Shown: positions 1 to 7,218 of the stretch, piece by piece
How the letters are laid out: the number at the start of each line of letters is the position of its first letter
How positions within the stretch are numbered: position 1 is the first letter of the stretch
From: an uncultured Lysobacteraceae bacterium
GTDB taxonomy: Bacteria > Pseudomonadota > Gammaproteobacteria > Xanthomonadales > Rhodanobacteraceae
Assembly: GCA_946482585.1 (NCBI GenBank)
Contig: CAMLSI010000099.1
Coordinates: 1 to 12,787, forward strand
Direction of reading: 5' to 3'
Length of the DNA stretch: 12,787 nt
Position numbers and translations under genes: made by a program
The notes under the pieces: generated by a model
What the model saw: the letters and a program-made list of their open reading frames with translations, nothing else
Database searches by the model: none
Told to the model about the DNA's origin: nothing

Positions 1-877
1 GCGGCTTTTCGAGACGGCCGCTCGGCGCGTAGTTGCGGCGCAGGAAATCGTAGGCCCCGGCATCGGCCACGTAGCGGCGCACGCCCGCGTTGAGCGCCGC
101 GTCGTCGCCGCTGCCACTGTAGAGCCAGTTCGCGTTGCCGATCGCATTCCCGCCGGCGAGCCGCTGCAGGCGCTGCACGAGGTTGCGGCTGATCGCAGTC
201 TGCTCGCCGATCTTGTCTGCCGGAATCGCCATCAGCGCGGCCAGCCTGCGTGCCGCATCGGGTCTGGCCGCGACCGCCGCGTCGAGCGCCTGCACGGCCG
301 CCGCATCGAGCGTCTGCTGCGGCGGTACCGGCCAGATCGGGCCGAGCGCGTCGGGGACGTAGTAGTCGAACGCGGCGAGATTCACGAACGCCTGCTCGAA
401 CAGCGCATCGCCGCCGCCGAGCGTGCCGGCCAGCGACAGGCCGCCGGCGTACGGCGTGTTCTTCTGTTCCAGCGCATGCGCGACGGCGAGCCCGCCCATG
501 GACTGGCCGATCGCGTAGGTCTGGGTCGGCTTGCCGATCGTCGCGACGAAATGACGCCGCACCCACTCGGTATCGCGATGGGCTTCGGCGATGTTCCAGT
601 CGGCGCGCGCATAGCCCGACTGTGCCAGCGCGAAGCCGCGCGCGATCAGGATGCTGCGGCCGCCTTGCGTATAGGGCTGCTCGTCGAAGCGTTCCGCTAC
701 GGGACTGTTGCCGCGGAAGAACACGACAAGACGGCCGTTCCACGACGCCGGCACGTCGATGCGCCAGGCCGCGCCGGCCTGCTCGCCGACGAGGATGCGC
801 GGTTCGGCGGCGACGGCGAAGGAACAGGAGAATGCCGCGAGAAGAAGGGAAAAAAGCAGATGAATGCGGCGAGTCAT
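1..877 (-). CDS. Exported alpha/beta hydrolase, 3' end cut by window edge
   Basis: The reading frame is open from an ATG at 877 to the left edge, giving 292 codons without a stop, so the C-terminus is missing. The first 24 residues form a typical Sec signal peptide: MTRR, a hydrophobic core rich in Leu/Ala, then AVAA before EP. This supports the chosen start, although no strong Shine-Dalgarno is visible. The mature part has the nucleophile-elbow motif GQSMGG with Ser126 as the likely nucleophile, preceded by a strand YAI as in alpha/beta hydrolases. A stretch around residues 48-56 (RLVVFFRGN) looks like the strand and oxyanion loop. The catalytic Asp and His would lie nearer the C-terminus and cannot all be identified. 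The substrate is unknown; an esterase, lipase or peptidase role in the periplasm or outside the cell is possible. The fold is well supported, the specific function is not. Confidence 0.85.
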   Translation of the reverse strand, partial: MTRRIHLLFSLLLAAFSCSFAVAAEPRILVGEQAGAAWRIDVPASWNGRLVVFFRGNSPVAERFDEQPYTQGGRSILIARGFALAQSGYARADWNIAEAHRDTEWVRRHFVATIGKPTQTYAIGQSMGGLAVAHALEQKNTPYAGGLSLAGTLGGGDALFEQAFVNLAAFDYYVPDALGPIWPVPPQQTLDAAAVQALDAAVAARPDAARRLAALMAIPADKIGEQTAISRNLVQRLQRLAGGNAIGNANWLYSGSGDDAALNAGVRRYVADAGAYDFLRRNYAPSGRLEKP

Positions 878-911
878 TTTTCGAGCCGAATCGTTGAACA
901 GTATGGGAAAT

Positions 912-934
912 ACCCTCCCCGTGAAGGGGAGGGT
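912..934. repeat. Perfect hairpin, REP-like or terminator
   Basis: ACCCTCCCC and GGGGAGGGT form a perfect 9-bp inverted repeat around a 5-nt loop (GTGAA). It lies downstream of the VOC-family gene and upstream of the alpha/beta hydrolase gene, both on the minus strand. It could end transcription of the VOC gene, but no clear U-run follows on the minus strand (the next bases read ATTTCCC). Short CCCTCCCC-type palindromes are also common dispersed intergenic repeats in GC-rich proteobacteria, so a repeat-family member is equally likely. Confidence 0.5.
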
Positions 935-1047
935 CCGTTCCGCTCTGATTTCTGCCGCTCGGGCAAGCGCAGCGCCGAAGATCAACGGATGGCGACGGTT
1001 CCTGCTACGGAAGGCAAGCGGCGATCGCCGGGGCCGTCATTCCCTCG

Positions 1048-1476
1048 TCACGGGCAATTCTCGCTCTCGATGTTGACCATCCACGGAATGCCGAACCGGT
1101 CGACGCACATGCCGAAGCGCAGGGCCCAGAACGTCTGCGCGAGCGGCATCTGCACTTCGCCGCCGTCGGACAGCGCCGCGAAGATGCGCTCGGCTTCGGC
1201 GACGGACGCCGGGTTCAGCGCGAGCGACATGCCGCGCGGCTTCTCGTACGGGCACTGCTCCGACATCGCGTCCGCGCCCATGAGCGTGTGACCGTCGATG
1301 ACGATGGACGAATGCATGATCTTGTCGGCGAGCTCGGGGCCGCCGCCCGGTCCCTCGCCCGGCGGCGCTTCGCTGTACTTCATCGAGAAGACCACTTTGC
1401 CGCCGAGATGCTGGGTGTAGTACGCGAACGCCTCGGCGCAGTTGCCGTCGAACGACAGATACGGTTCGATCTTCAT
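1048..1476 (-). CDS. VOC-superfamily protein, PhnB/YjdN-like
   Basis: This 142-residue protein has the typical length and two-module layout of PhnB-like members of the vicinal oxygen chelate (glyoxalase/bleomycin-resistance) superfamily. The first module begins MKIEPYLSFDGNCAEAFAYY, followed by a loop with PGEGPGGGPE and a strand ending HSSIVIDGHTLMGAD. The second starts near GMSLALN and ends in the diagnostic DRFGIPWMVNIE. In this family the matching aromatic and FG-x-x-W segments are strongly conserved, but the reactions of most members are unknown and the name PhnB does not imply phosphonate metabolism. An AAGGAG Shine-Dalgarno (1484-1489) sits 7 nt before the ATG and fixes the start. No signal peptide or membrane helix is visible, so it is cytosolic. 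Neighbours give no hint of its substrate. Confidence 0.93.
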   Translation of the reverse strand: MKIEPYLSFDGNCAEAFAYYTQHLGGKVVFSMKYSEAPPGEGPGGGPELADKIMHSSIVIDGHTLMGADAMSEQCPYEKPRGMSLALNPASVAEAERIFAALSDGGEVQMPLAQTFWALRFGMCVDRFGIPWMVNIESENCP

Positions 1477-1483
1477 GCCAAAT

Positions 1484-1489
1484 CTCCTT
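1484..1489 (-). promoter_or_regulatory. Shine-Dalgarno of the VOC gene
   Basis: On the minus strand this reads AAGGAG, 7 nt before the ATG at 1476. It decides the start of the 142-residue VOC protein. Confidence 0.8.
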
Positions 1490-1663
1490 CCTGGTCTGAG
1501 AACGCCGCCGGCTGCGCATGCGCGCCGCCGGAGGTGCGGGTATGCCAGAACCGGTGCCTCGCGGAAAGCCGGTCCCGCCTAACGCGTCGAACCGGCAACA
1601 CCGGAATCGACAGGCGGCGAAGAATTCGTTCGGGCGGTCTCAGGCGCTGCGACGCGCGCCGGT

Positions 1664-2917
1664 TCAACCCGCCTTGGCCTGGTAGGTATCGGCGACGTAG
1701 CGCTCGAGGATCGCGAGGAAATCCTGCGCGATCGTGTCGCCGCGCAGGGTCTGCGTCTTGACGCCGTCGATGAACACCGGCGCCGCCGGCGCTTCGCCGG
1801 TGCCGGGCAGCGAGATGCCGATGTTGGCGTGCTTGGATTCGCCGGGTCCGTTGACGACGCAGCCCATGACCGCGAGCGTGAGGTTCTCGACGCCGTCGTA
1901 CTGGATGCGCCACTCCGGCATGCGCGCACGCACGTGGTCCTGCACGCGCTTGGCGAGTTCCTGGAAGAACGTCGAGGTCGTGCGGCCGCAGCCCGGGCAG
2001 GCCGTGACCAGCGGCGTGAACGCGCGCAGCCCCATGGTCTGCAGCAGTTCCTGCGCGACGATGACTTCGCGCGTGCGCGATTCCTGCGGTTCCGGCGTCA
2101 GCGAAATGCGGATCGTGTCGCCGATGCCTTCCTGCAGCAGCACGGCGAGCGCCGCGCTCGACGCGACGATGCCCTTGGAGCCGATGCCGGCCTCGGTCAG
2201 GCCGAGATGCAGCGCGTAGTCGCTGCGTGCGGCGAGGTCGCGGTAGACCGCGATGAGCTCCTGCACGCCCGACACCTTGCAGGACAGCACGATGCGCTCG
2301 CGCGCGAGACCGATCTCCTCGGCGCGCGCGGCCGAATCGAGCGCCGAGCGGATCAGCGCCTCGCGCATCACGCGCGGCGCGTCCCAGGGCTGCGCGCGCT
2401 CGTGGTTCTCGTCCATCATGCGCGCGAGCAGTTCCTGGTCGAGCGAGCCCCAGTTGGCGCCGATGCGCACCGGCTTGCCGTGGCGGATGGCGAGCTCGAC
2501 GATGGTGGAAAACTGCAGATCTTTCTTTTTCCCGAAACCGACGTTGCCCGGGTTGATGCGGTACTTGGCCAGCGCTTCGGCGGCCGCGGGCTCGCCGGTC
2601 AGCAGGGTGTGGCCGTTGTAGTGGAAGTCGCCGATCAACGGCGCGTTCACGCCCATCATGTCGAGGCGTTCGCGGATGCGCGGCACCGCCGCGGCGGCTT
2701 CGGGCGTATTCACGGTCAGGCGCACCAGTTCCGATCCGGCGCGCCAGAGTTCGGCGACCTGGCGCGTCGTCGCGACGACGTCGGCGGTATCGGTATTGGT
2801 CATCGACTGGACGACGATCGGCGATGCGCCGCCGATCGTGACGCCGGCCACGTCGACACCGACGCTGGCACGGCGGGACGCGGCGCTGGCGACGCGGATT
2901 TCGGATTCGGAAGTCAT
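1664..2917 (-). CDS. ispG: 4-hydroxy-3-methylbut-2-enyl diphosphate synthase (IspG/GcpE)
   Basis: IspG catalyses the penultimate step of the MEP isoprenoid pathway. It reductively opens methylerythritol cyclodiphosphate to HMBPP in the cytosol, using a [4Fe-4S] cluster and flavodoxin or ferredoxin electrons. The N-terminal TIM-barrel half shows [37 protein letters not shown] and [10 protein letters not shown]. The C-terminal cluster domain shows TACPGCGRT (Cys307, Cys310) and [10 protein letters not shown] (Cys353, Glu360), the expected three-Cys-one-Glu cluster ligands. The length of 417 residues fits the long proteobacterial type. I start it at the ATG at 2917; an in-frame TTG at 2941 would add eight residues (LLCRAYPR), and neither has a strong Shine-Dalgarno. 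It lies 81 bp downstream of the PilZ-like gene and may be cotranscribed with it. The usual enteric neighbours rodZ and hisS are absent here. The gene looks intact. Confidence 0.98.
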   Translation of the reverse strand: MTSESEIRVASAASRRASVGVDVAGVTIGGASPIVVQSMTNTDTADVVATTRQVAELWRAGSELVRLTVNTPEAAAAVPRIRERLDMMGVNAPLIGDFHYNGHTLLTGEPAAAEALAKYRINPGNVGFGKKKDLQFSTIVELAIRHGKPVRIGANWGSLDQELLARMMDENHERAQPWDAPRVMREALIRSALDSAARAEEIGLARERIVLSCKVSGVQELIAVYRDLAARSDYALHLGLTEAGIGSKGIVASSAALAVLLQEGIGDTIRISLTPEPQESRTREVIVAQELLQTMGLRAFTPLVTACPGCGRTTSTFFQELAKRVQDHVRARMPEWRIQYDGVENLTLAVMGCVVNGPGESKHANIGISLPGTGEAPAAPVFIDGVKTQTLRGDTIAQDFLAILERYVADTYQAKAG

Positions 2918-2998
2918 TCGCGGGTACGCACGGCAAAGCAAAGCGCCGATTTTAGTCCCGCCGTACGCCAGGCCGCCATCGACGATCGCGGCGATCGC

Positions 2999-4753
2999 CT
3001 ACCCGGTCGTGCCGTCGGCGCGCGTTTCCTCGTCGCCCTCGCTCTCGACGCTTTCCGACTCCTCGAGCTCCTGCGCGGTCGGCGCGCGGCCGATCAGCAC
3101 GCGCTGATAGGAATGGCTCGCGTCGACCACGGTGACGTCGGACAGCCGCTGCACGCTCGCGCGCGTCTCCCAGTCCAGCGGATCGGCCGGACGCGTCAGT
3201 TCGAGTTCGCGCGCATGACGATCGAACAGATGCGGCGCGAGCACGGTCGCCGCATGGCCGTCGTCCTGGTCGAGCAGCAGCACGCCGCGCATGGCCGCAC
3301 GCACCTGTCCGGTCGGTTCGAAGCTCGCGATACCGACGGGCTGGGCGCGCCGCGCGAGCAGTTCGATGCCGGCGTCGACCGAATCGGCGTCGTCGATGCG
3401 GATCCAGCGGATCACGCCGACCATCCAGTCGCGGTCTTCTTCATCGTCGTCGCCGGCGGACGTGGCCGGCGTCAGTCCGACCAGTTCGCCGACCTTCGCG
3501 CGCGCGAGGTCCGCCTTGTCCCAGACCAGCCGATAGCCGCCGAGGCTCTGGTCGAGCACCCGCGCGCGCTGCACGGCCGGCTTCACTTCGCTGCTCTGCG
3601 TCGCCCACGACGACGCGGTCTCGCGCTGGGTCAGGCTGATGGCCTGGCCGCGCACGCGGCGCAGGAACGCATCGAAATCCTCGTTGCCGGCGAGCATGTG
3701 GTGCAGCGCATGCAGGCCGATGACCGTGTCGAGCTGATGCCCGGCCGGCAGGCGCGCATGACCGCGCTCGGCCGCGCCGCCCCAGCTGCGCATGAGGCGG
3801 TCGACGACCGCGCGGCGCGCCTGCACCGGCGGCCCGCCCTTGAGACGGAAGCTCAGCAGGTCGGCGCCCGGCGGCAGCAATTGCACGTGGCCTTCAACCA
3901 TGCGCTGCACCGGCTGCGGATCGAACGAAAGCAGCCCGACCGCCGCGAGCTGGCGCTCCTCGGGCACGTAGCCGACGCCCTGGTCCTGGTCGGTCACCAC
4001 GGCGAACCCGGTCACCGGCGCGCGGCCGTGGCCGATCTGGCAGAACGGCGCGAGCGCGCGCGTCAGCGCGAACACATCGCCCATCTCGCGCTGGGTGTAG
4101 CGGTACGGATTGCTCAGTGCGAGCAGCAGCGCGTGCGCATAGGCATGCCGCGGCGAGAGCTCGGCGCCGCCGAGACTCGGATCGGGCACGGCCTTGTCGT
4201 CGAGGCGCAGTTGCACCGCGGCGACGAACACGTCGTGCAGCCGCAGCCACACGCCTTCGGGCGGGGTGTGATACAGCGTGTAGGCCTTGGCCAGCAGGTT
4301 GCCGTAGTGCTGCAGCGCGCGCACCGCCGCGGTCGCGACGGATTTGCCCTTGAGAAACGGCACCTTGCCGGAGGATGCGCAGAAATCGTGGAGGATCTGC
4401 ACGTAGCCCAGGCCGATCTCGCGCTCGAAGTCCTGCGCGACGCGCGCCTGCTGCAGCTTGGGCGGTGCGAGCGGAAACGTCTCGAGCAGGACCTGCCGGT
4501 CGATGCCGCCGATGACCTGCAGCACGGGACCGCGCAGCAGCTCCAGTGCATCCAGGCGCTGCTGCGGCTCGATGCGCATGCGGTTCATGACCATGAGCGC
4601 GTCGAGCAATTGGCGCGACGTCGCCGCGGGATTGGCGAGCGGCAGATGGTTCAGCCAGTTGCGTACGGCCTTCGCGTCGGTCGCGAAGTCGTCGCGAAAC
4701 GGCGGATGACGTTCCGGCCAGTCGCGAGACAGGCGGTTCAGCCATTCGTTCAT
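2999..4753 (-). CDS. Uncharacterised protein with C-terminal PilZ-like domain
   Basis: This 584-residue protein has no signal peptide or membrane helix. The first roughly 350 residues look helical and I do not recognise them. Residues about 385-475 look like a PilZ beta-barrel: VLDQSLGGYRLVWD contains the PilZ signature D-x-S-x-x-G (Asp401 to Gly406), followed by a strand DWMVGVIRWIRI and then AGIELLARRAQPV, matching the order of strands in PilZ domains. PilZ domains usually bind cyclic di-GMP through an upstream RxxxR motif as well. Here only RRVR (365-368) and RAR (396-398) are nearby, so binding is uncertain. The last 25 residues are strongly acidic (ELEESESVESEGDEE). A possible AGGGG Shine-Dalgarno lies 8 nt before the ATG. 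The coding frame is supported by 584 uninterrupted codons with coherent composition. A c-di-GMP-responsive regulatory role is an inference from the domain alone. Confidence 0.75.
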   Translation of the reverse strand: MNEWLNRLSRDWPERHPPFRDDFATDAKAVRNWLNHLPLANPAATSRQLLDALMVMNRMRIEPQQRLDALELLRGPVLQVIGGIDRQVLLETFPLAPPKLQQARVAQDFEREIGLGYVQILHDFCASSGKVPFLKGKSVATAAVRALQHYGNLLAKAYTLYHTPPEGVWLRLHDVFVAAVQLRLDDKAVPDPSLGGAELSPRHAYAHALLLALSNPYRYTQREMGDVFALTRALAPFCQIGHGRAPVTGFAVVTDQDQGVGYVPEERQLAAVGLLSFDPQPVQRMVEGHVQLLPPGADLLSFRLKGGPPVQARRAVVDRLMRSWGGAAERGHARLPAGHQLDTVIGLHALHHMLAGNEDFDAFLRRVRGQAISLTQRETASSWATQSSEVKPAVQRARVLDQSLGGYRLVWDKADLARAKVGELVGLTPATSAGDDDEEDRDWMVGVIRWIRIDDADSVDAGIELLARRAQPVGIASFEPTGQVRAAMRGVLLLDQDDGHAATVLAPHLFDRHARELELTRPADPLDWETRASVQRLSDVTVVDASHSYQRVLIGRAPTAQELEESESVESEGDEETRADGTTG

Positions 4754-4838
4754 CGAGGTTGCCCCTGTGGCTTCCTGCGTTTGTTCATCAGTTTAGCGTG
4801 CGATCCTCACGTTTCTCATAACCTTCACGACAGCGGGC

Positions 4839-6989
4839 TCAACGGCGCAACCCCGTGAGCACGAGTCGACGCTGCCAACGTTCCGCCAGCGACTGCGGAT
4901 TTTCCAGCCCCATTCGTTCGAGCGCGGCGACCTCGTCCGGACGCGCCGCACCGGTACGCAGCGCGCGCCACAGCAAGCCGATGCGGCCGCGACCGCGCGC
5001 ACTGCGCTGCTTGAGCCACTGCAGCGCCCCCGCCAGTTTCAACTCGACCGGCGTGAAGTCCGTGCCGAACGGGAATGCATCAAACAGGCCACGCGCGCGC
5101 AGCGGCGCGAGTGCTGCGACCAGCGACTCCGGCGTGTTGCGCCGCCATGCGGCCGGCACCGCGAAGTCGGCCGCGAGCTTGCCTGCGGCCTTGGCCTGCG
5201 CGACGAGTCCGTCGATGAAACGCGCGTCGCTGATCGCGAGCATGGCCAGGACGCAATCCTCGTCCGACTTGCCGCGCAGGTCCGCGACGCCGTATTCGGT
5301 CACGAACACGTCGCGCAGGTGACGCGGAATGGTCGTATGGCCGTAGCTCCAGCGGATGCTCGACCGCGCGCCCTCGCCGCCGCCGCGACAGGCGCGCAGC
5401 AGCAGCACCGAGCGGCCGTCGCGCAGGGCGTGCGCCATCGCGACGAAGTTGTACTGCCCGCCGACGCCGCTGACCACGCGACCGTCCTCGAGCGCGTCGG
5501 AAACGGCCGCGCCGAGCGCGGTCGCCATCATGCAGGTATTGAAGAAGCGGCCGTCGCGGCGCTGCAGCGCGTCCAGCGTCTCGCGCCCGCCGTAGAGCTG
5601 GTTGATGTCCGACACGCGCGTCATCGATACGCCGTCGAACGCATCGCCGTCGAGGCTGCCGAGCCAGCGATAGAACTCGACCGAGCCCAGATAGAACGCG
5701 CCGCGCAGGTAGCGTCCGTCGCGCAGGCGGCGCCCGGTCATCGCGCGGCCGAGCGCGGCGCGCGCGCCCATCTCGCGCAGGTCGCACGACAGGGTCGCGC
5801 CGTCGGGCAGCAGGACCTGGTCGCCGTCCAGGCGCGAGCCTTCGGGCAGCAGCCCGCAGCGCACCAGGCGCGCGAGCTCGGGACCGTGGATCAGCGCCGG
5901 CAGCGCGCCGCTCGCGTAGAGCCGCTCGACGTCGCCGGTCTTGAGCGTTTCGCCGATGACGCCTTCGGCCAGCGCCTGCTCGATCGCGAAATCGTCGAAC
6001 ACGCGGCGCTTGAGCACCCCGCCGCGCGCCAGATGCATGAAGCCGTCCATGACCATCTCGCTCGCGCCGTACAGGCCGCGCTCGAAGGTCGCGAGGCCGC
6101 CGACGGTCTCGGCCAGCGCATGCGCGCCGCCGAGCGCGCTCAGCGCCTCGCGATACGCGGCGTTGTCGCGCTGGCGCAGCAGCAAGGCGTGCACGACCGC
6201 ATCGGACAGCGCGCCGATGCCGATCTGCAGAGTGCCCCCGTCGCGCACCAGCGTGCTCGCGTGCAGGCCGAGCGCGAACTCGGCCGGACTCACCGGCTCG
6301 CGCGGCAGCGCGAACAGGGTGTGGTCGCAGGCGGGATCGTCGAGCAGCAGGTCGAAGAAATCCGCATTGACCTCGGCCTCGTTCGCGACGAACGGCAGCC
6401 GCGGATGCACGACGCCGACCACGAGCGGACGCGGCCGGCCGTTCGCGGCCATCTCGTCGATCAGATCCTGGGTGACGTCCGGATTGCTCGCGAGGCTGAG
6501 CCGCTCGCGCCCGCCGTCGATGCGCCGCGCGACGAGCTGCACGACCACGTTGATGCCGACGTTGGCGAGATCCCGCGCGACGTGCGTGTAGTTGAGGCTC
6601 GCGTACTCGCGCTGCGCCTGCGCGTTGTCGAGCAGCGCGCCCGACTGCAGATAGAACTCGCTGACGCGCACGCGCGCCGGCAGGGTGCCGTCGCGGCGCG
6701 CGACGGCGTAGTCGAGATCCGGATAGTCCGCGCCGAAATGGCGATCGAGGAACGGGACGAGGAAGCGCCGTTCCAGATCGGACTTCGGCGCCGGCCGCGC
6801 GAGCGACAGCGCGGTAAAGATATGGAGCGACTGGTTCGCGTCGGCGACGACCGCGCGTTACAGGGCGTTGAGCAGCACATTGGGCTTGCCCAGCCCCAGC
6901 GGCGCGGCGAGGCGCAGGTGACCGCCGCCATGGGCAAGGATCCGCGACACCGTCTCCGCCACCGCGGCCAGCCTTTCCACGTGCCTCAT
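4839..6989 (-). pseudogene. Acetyl-CoA hydrolase/transferase, broken by an in-frame TAA
   Basis: Read from the ATG at 6989, which follows a strong GGAGG, the frame gives family-like sequence (HLRLAAPLGLGKPNVLLNAL), meets TAA at codon 44 (6858-6860), and continues in the same frame as RAVVADANQSLHIFTALSL and onward to 4839. The whole would be 716 codons. Related CoA-transferases read LNALY in this place, so a Tyr codon TAC or TAT probably became TAA. Downstream the protein is well preserved: the glycine-rich LQIGIGALSDAV (about 252-263), a likely catalytic Glu311 in GASEM, and the C-terminal AcetylCoA_hyd_C signatures GVGGQYNFV (about 508) and VTEYGVADLRGK (about 563-574). The family moves CoA between acetate or other short acids, or hydrolyses acetyl-CoA, in the cytosol. 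Without the first 44 codons, translation could restart only at a GTG at 6671, giving 610 residues that lack 106 N-terminal ones. A sequencing error is the main alternative. Confidence 0.85.
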
Positions 6990-6993
6990 CGCG

Positions 6994-6998
6994 CCTCC
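6994..6998 (-). promoter_or_regulatory. Shine-Dalgarno of the interrupted CoA-transferase gene
   Basis: On the minus strand this reads GGAGG, 4 nt before CGCG-spaced ATG 6989. Its strength shows that the original start was at 6989, upstream of the TAA, and not at the internal GTG at 6671. Confidence 0.75.
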
Positions 6999-7210
6999 GT
7001 TGCCCCGCCCGCATCCGACGTCCGCCGGTCCGGGCCCGGCAGCGCCGCCGAGTATGCAGGCCGGCGCGCACCGATGTCATGAATCCCCTCGGCTATGCGT
7101 TACAGTCCGGGCGCAGGAATCGCGGCGGCGACGTCGCCCGGTTCCAGGCCCTCAGGGGGCCGCGGCGCGTTCCACGCACACTAGCCCGGCGGCGACACGA
7201 CCGCCCAGCG

Positions 7211-7218
7211 AGGTAGGA
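7211..7218 (+). promoter_or_regulatory. Shine-Dalgarno deciding the operon's first start
   Basis: AGGTAGGA lies directly before the ATG at 7219. The frame is open further upstream to about 7000, but that extension is Arg/Pro-rich and unlike any domain, whereas the protein from 7219 starts with a proper Rossmann strand (RIAIVGSGPGG). Confidence 0.8.

Larger units (their letters stand above)
6990..7218. promoter_or_regulatory. Divergent intergenic region between two transcription units
   Basis: These 229 bp separate the minus-strand CoA-transferase gene from the plus-strand redox operon and must hold promoters for both. I see no convincing -35/-10 pair in either direction and no CRP-type TGTGA-N6-TCACA site. 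Possible operators are a 12-bp perfect palindrome GGCGACGTCGCC at 7127-7138 and CCGGGCCCGG near 7038-7047; in DNA this rich in G and C both could be chance. A plus-strand TACAGT at 7101-7106 could be a -10 element, but it has no good -35 partner. Confidence 0.4.

Noticed and set aside
1586..1611. Imperfect hairpin downstream of ispG as a terminator
   Set aside because: The arms GTCGA...CCGG and CCGG...TCGAC are broken by an unequal internal mismatch, and no U-run follows; too weak in GC-rich DNA.
1829..4858. Very long open frame (about 1009 codons) on the plus strand
   Set aside because: It lies antisense to ispG and the PilZ-like gene, its product is Arg/Ala/His-rich low-complexity sequence, and stop codons are rare in DNA of this GC content.
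6858..6860. Programmed readthrough or a reassigned TAA codon
   Set aside because: TAA is the efficient stop in bacteria, is used as the normal stop of the cytochrome b gene here, and no special context or structure is visible; a nonsense mutation or base error is simpler.
5080..7080. Open frame of 666 codons on the minus strand crossing the TAA region
   Set aside because: It is the neighbouring frame of the CoA-transferase gene, is extremely Arg-rich, and shows no family motifs.
7000..7218. Extended N-terminus of the FAD fusion protein
   Set aside because: The extra 73 residues are Pro/Arg-rich without a domain, while a good Shine-Dalgarno sits directly before the ATG at 7219.
6990..7218. 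CRP-type cAMP-receptor operator in front of the cNMP-domain gene
   Set aside because: No TGTGA-N6-TCACA-like site was found on either strand.
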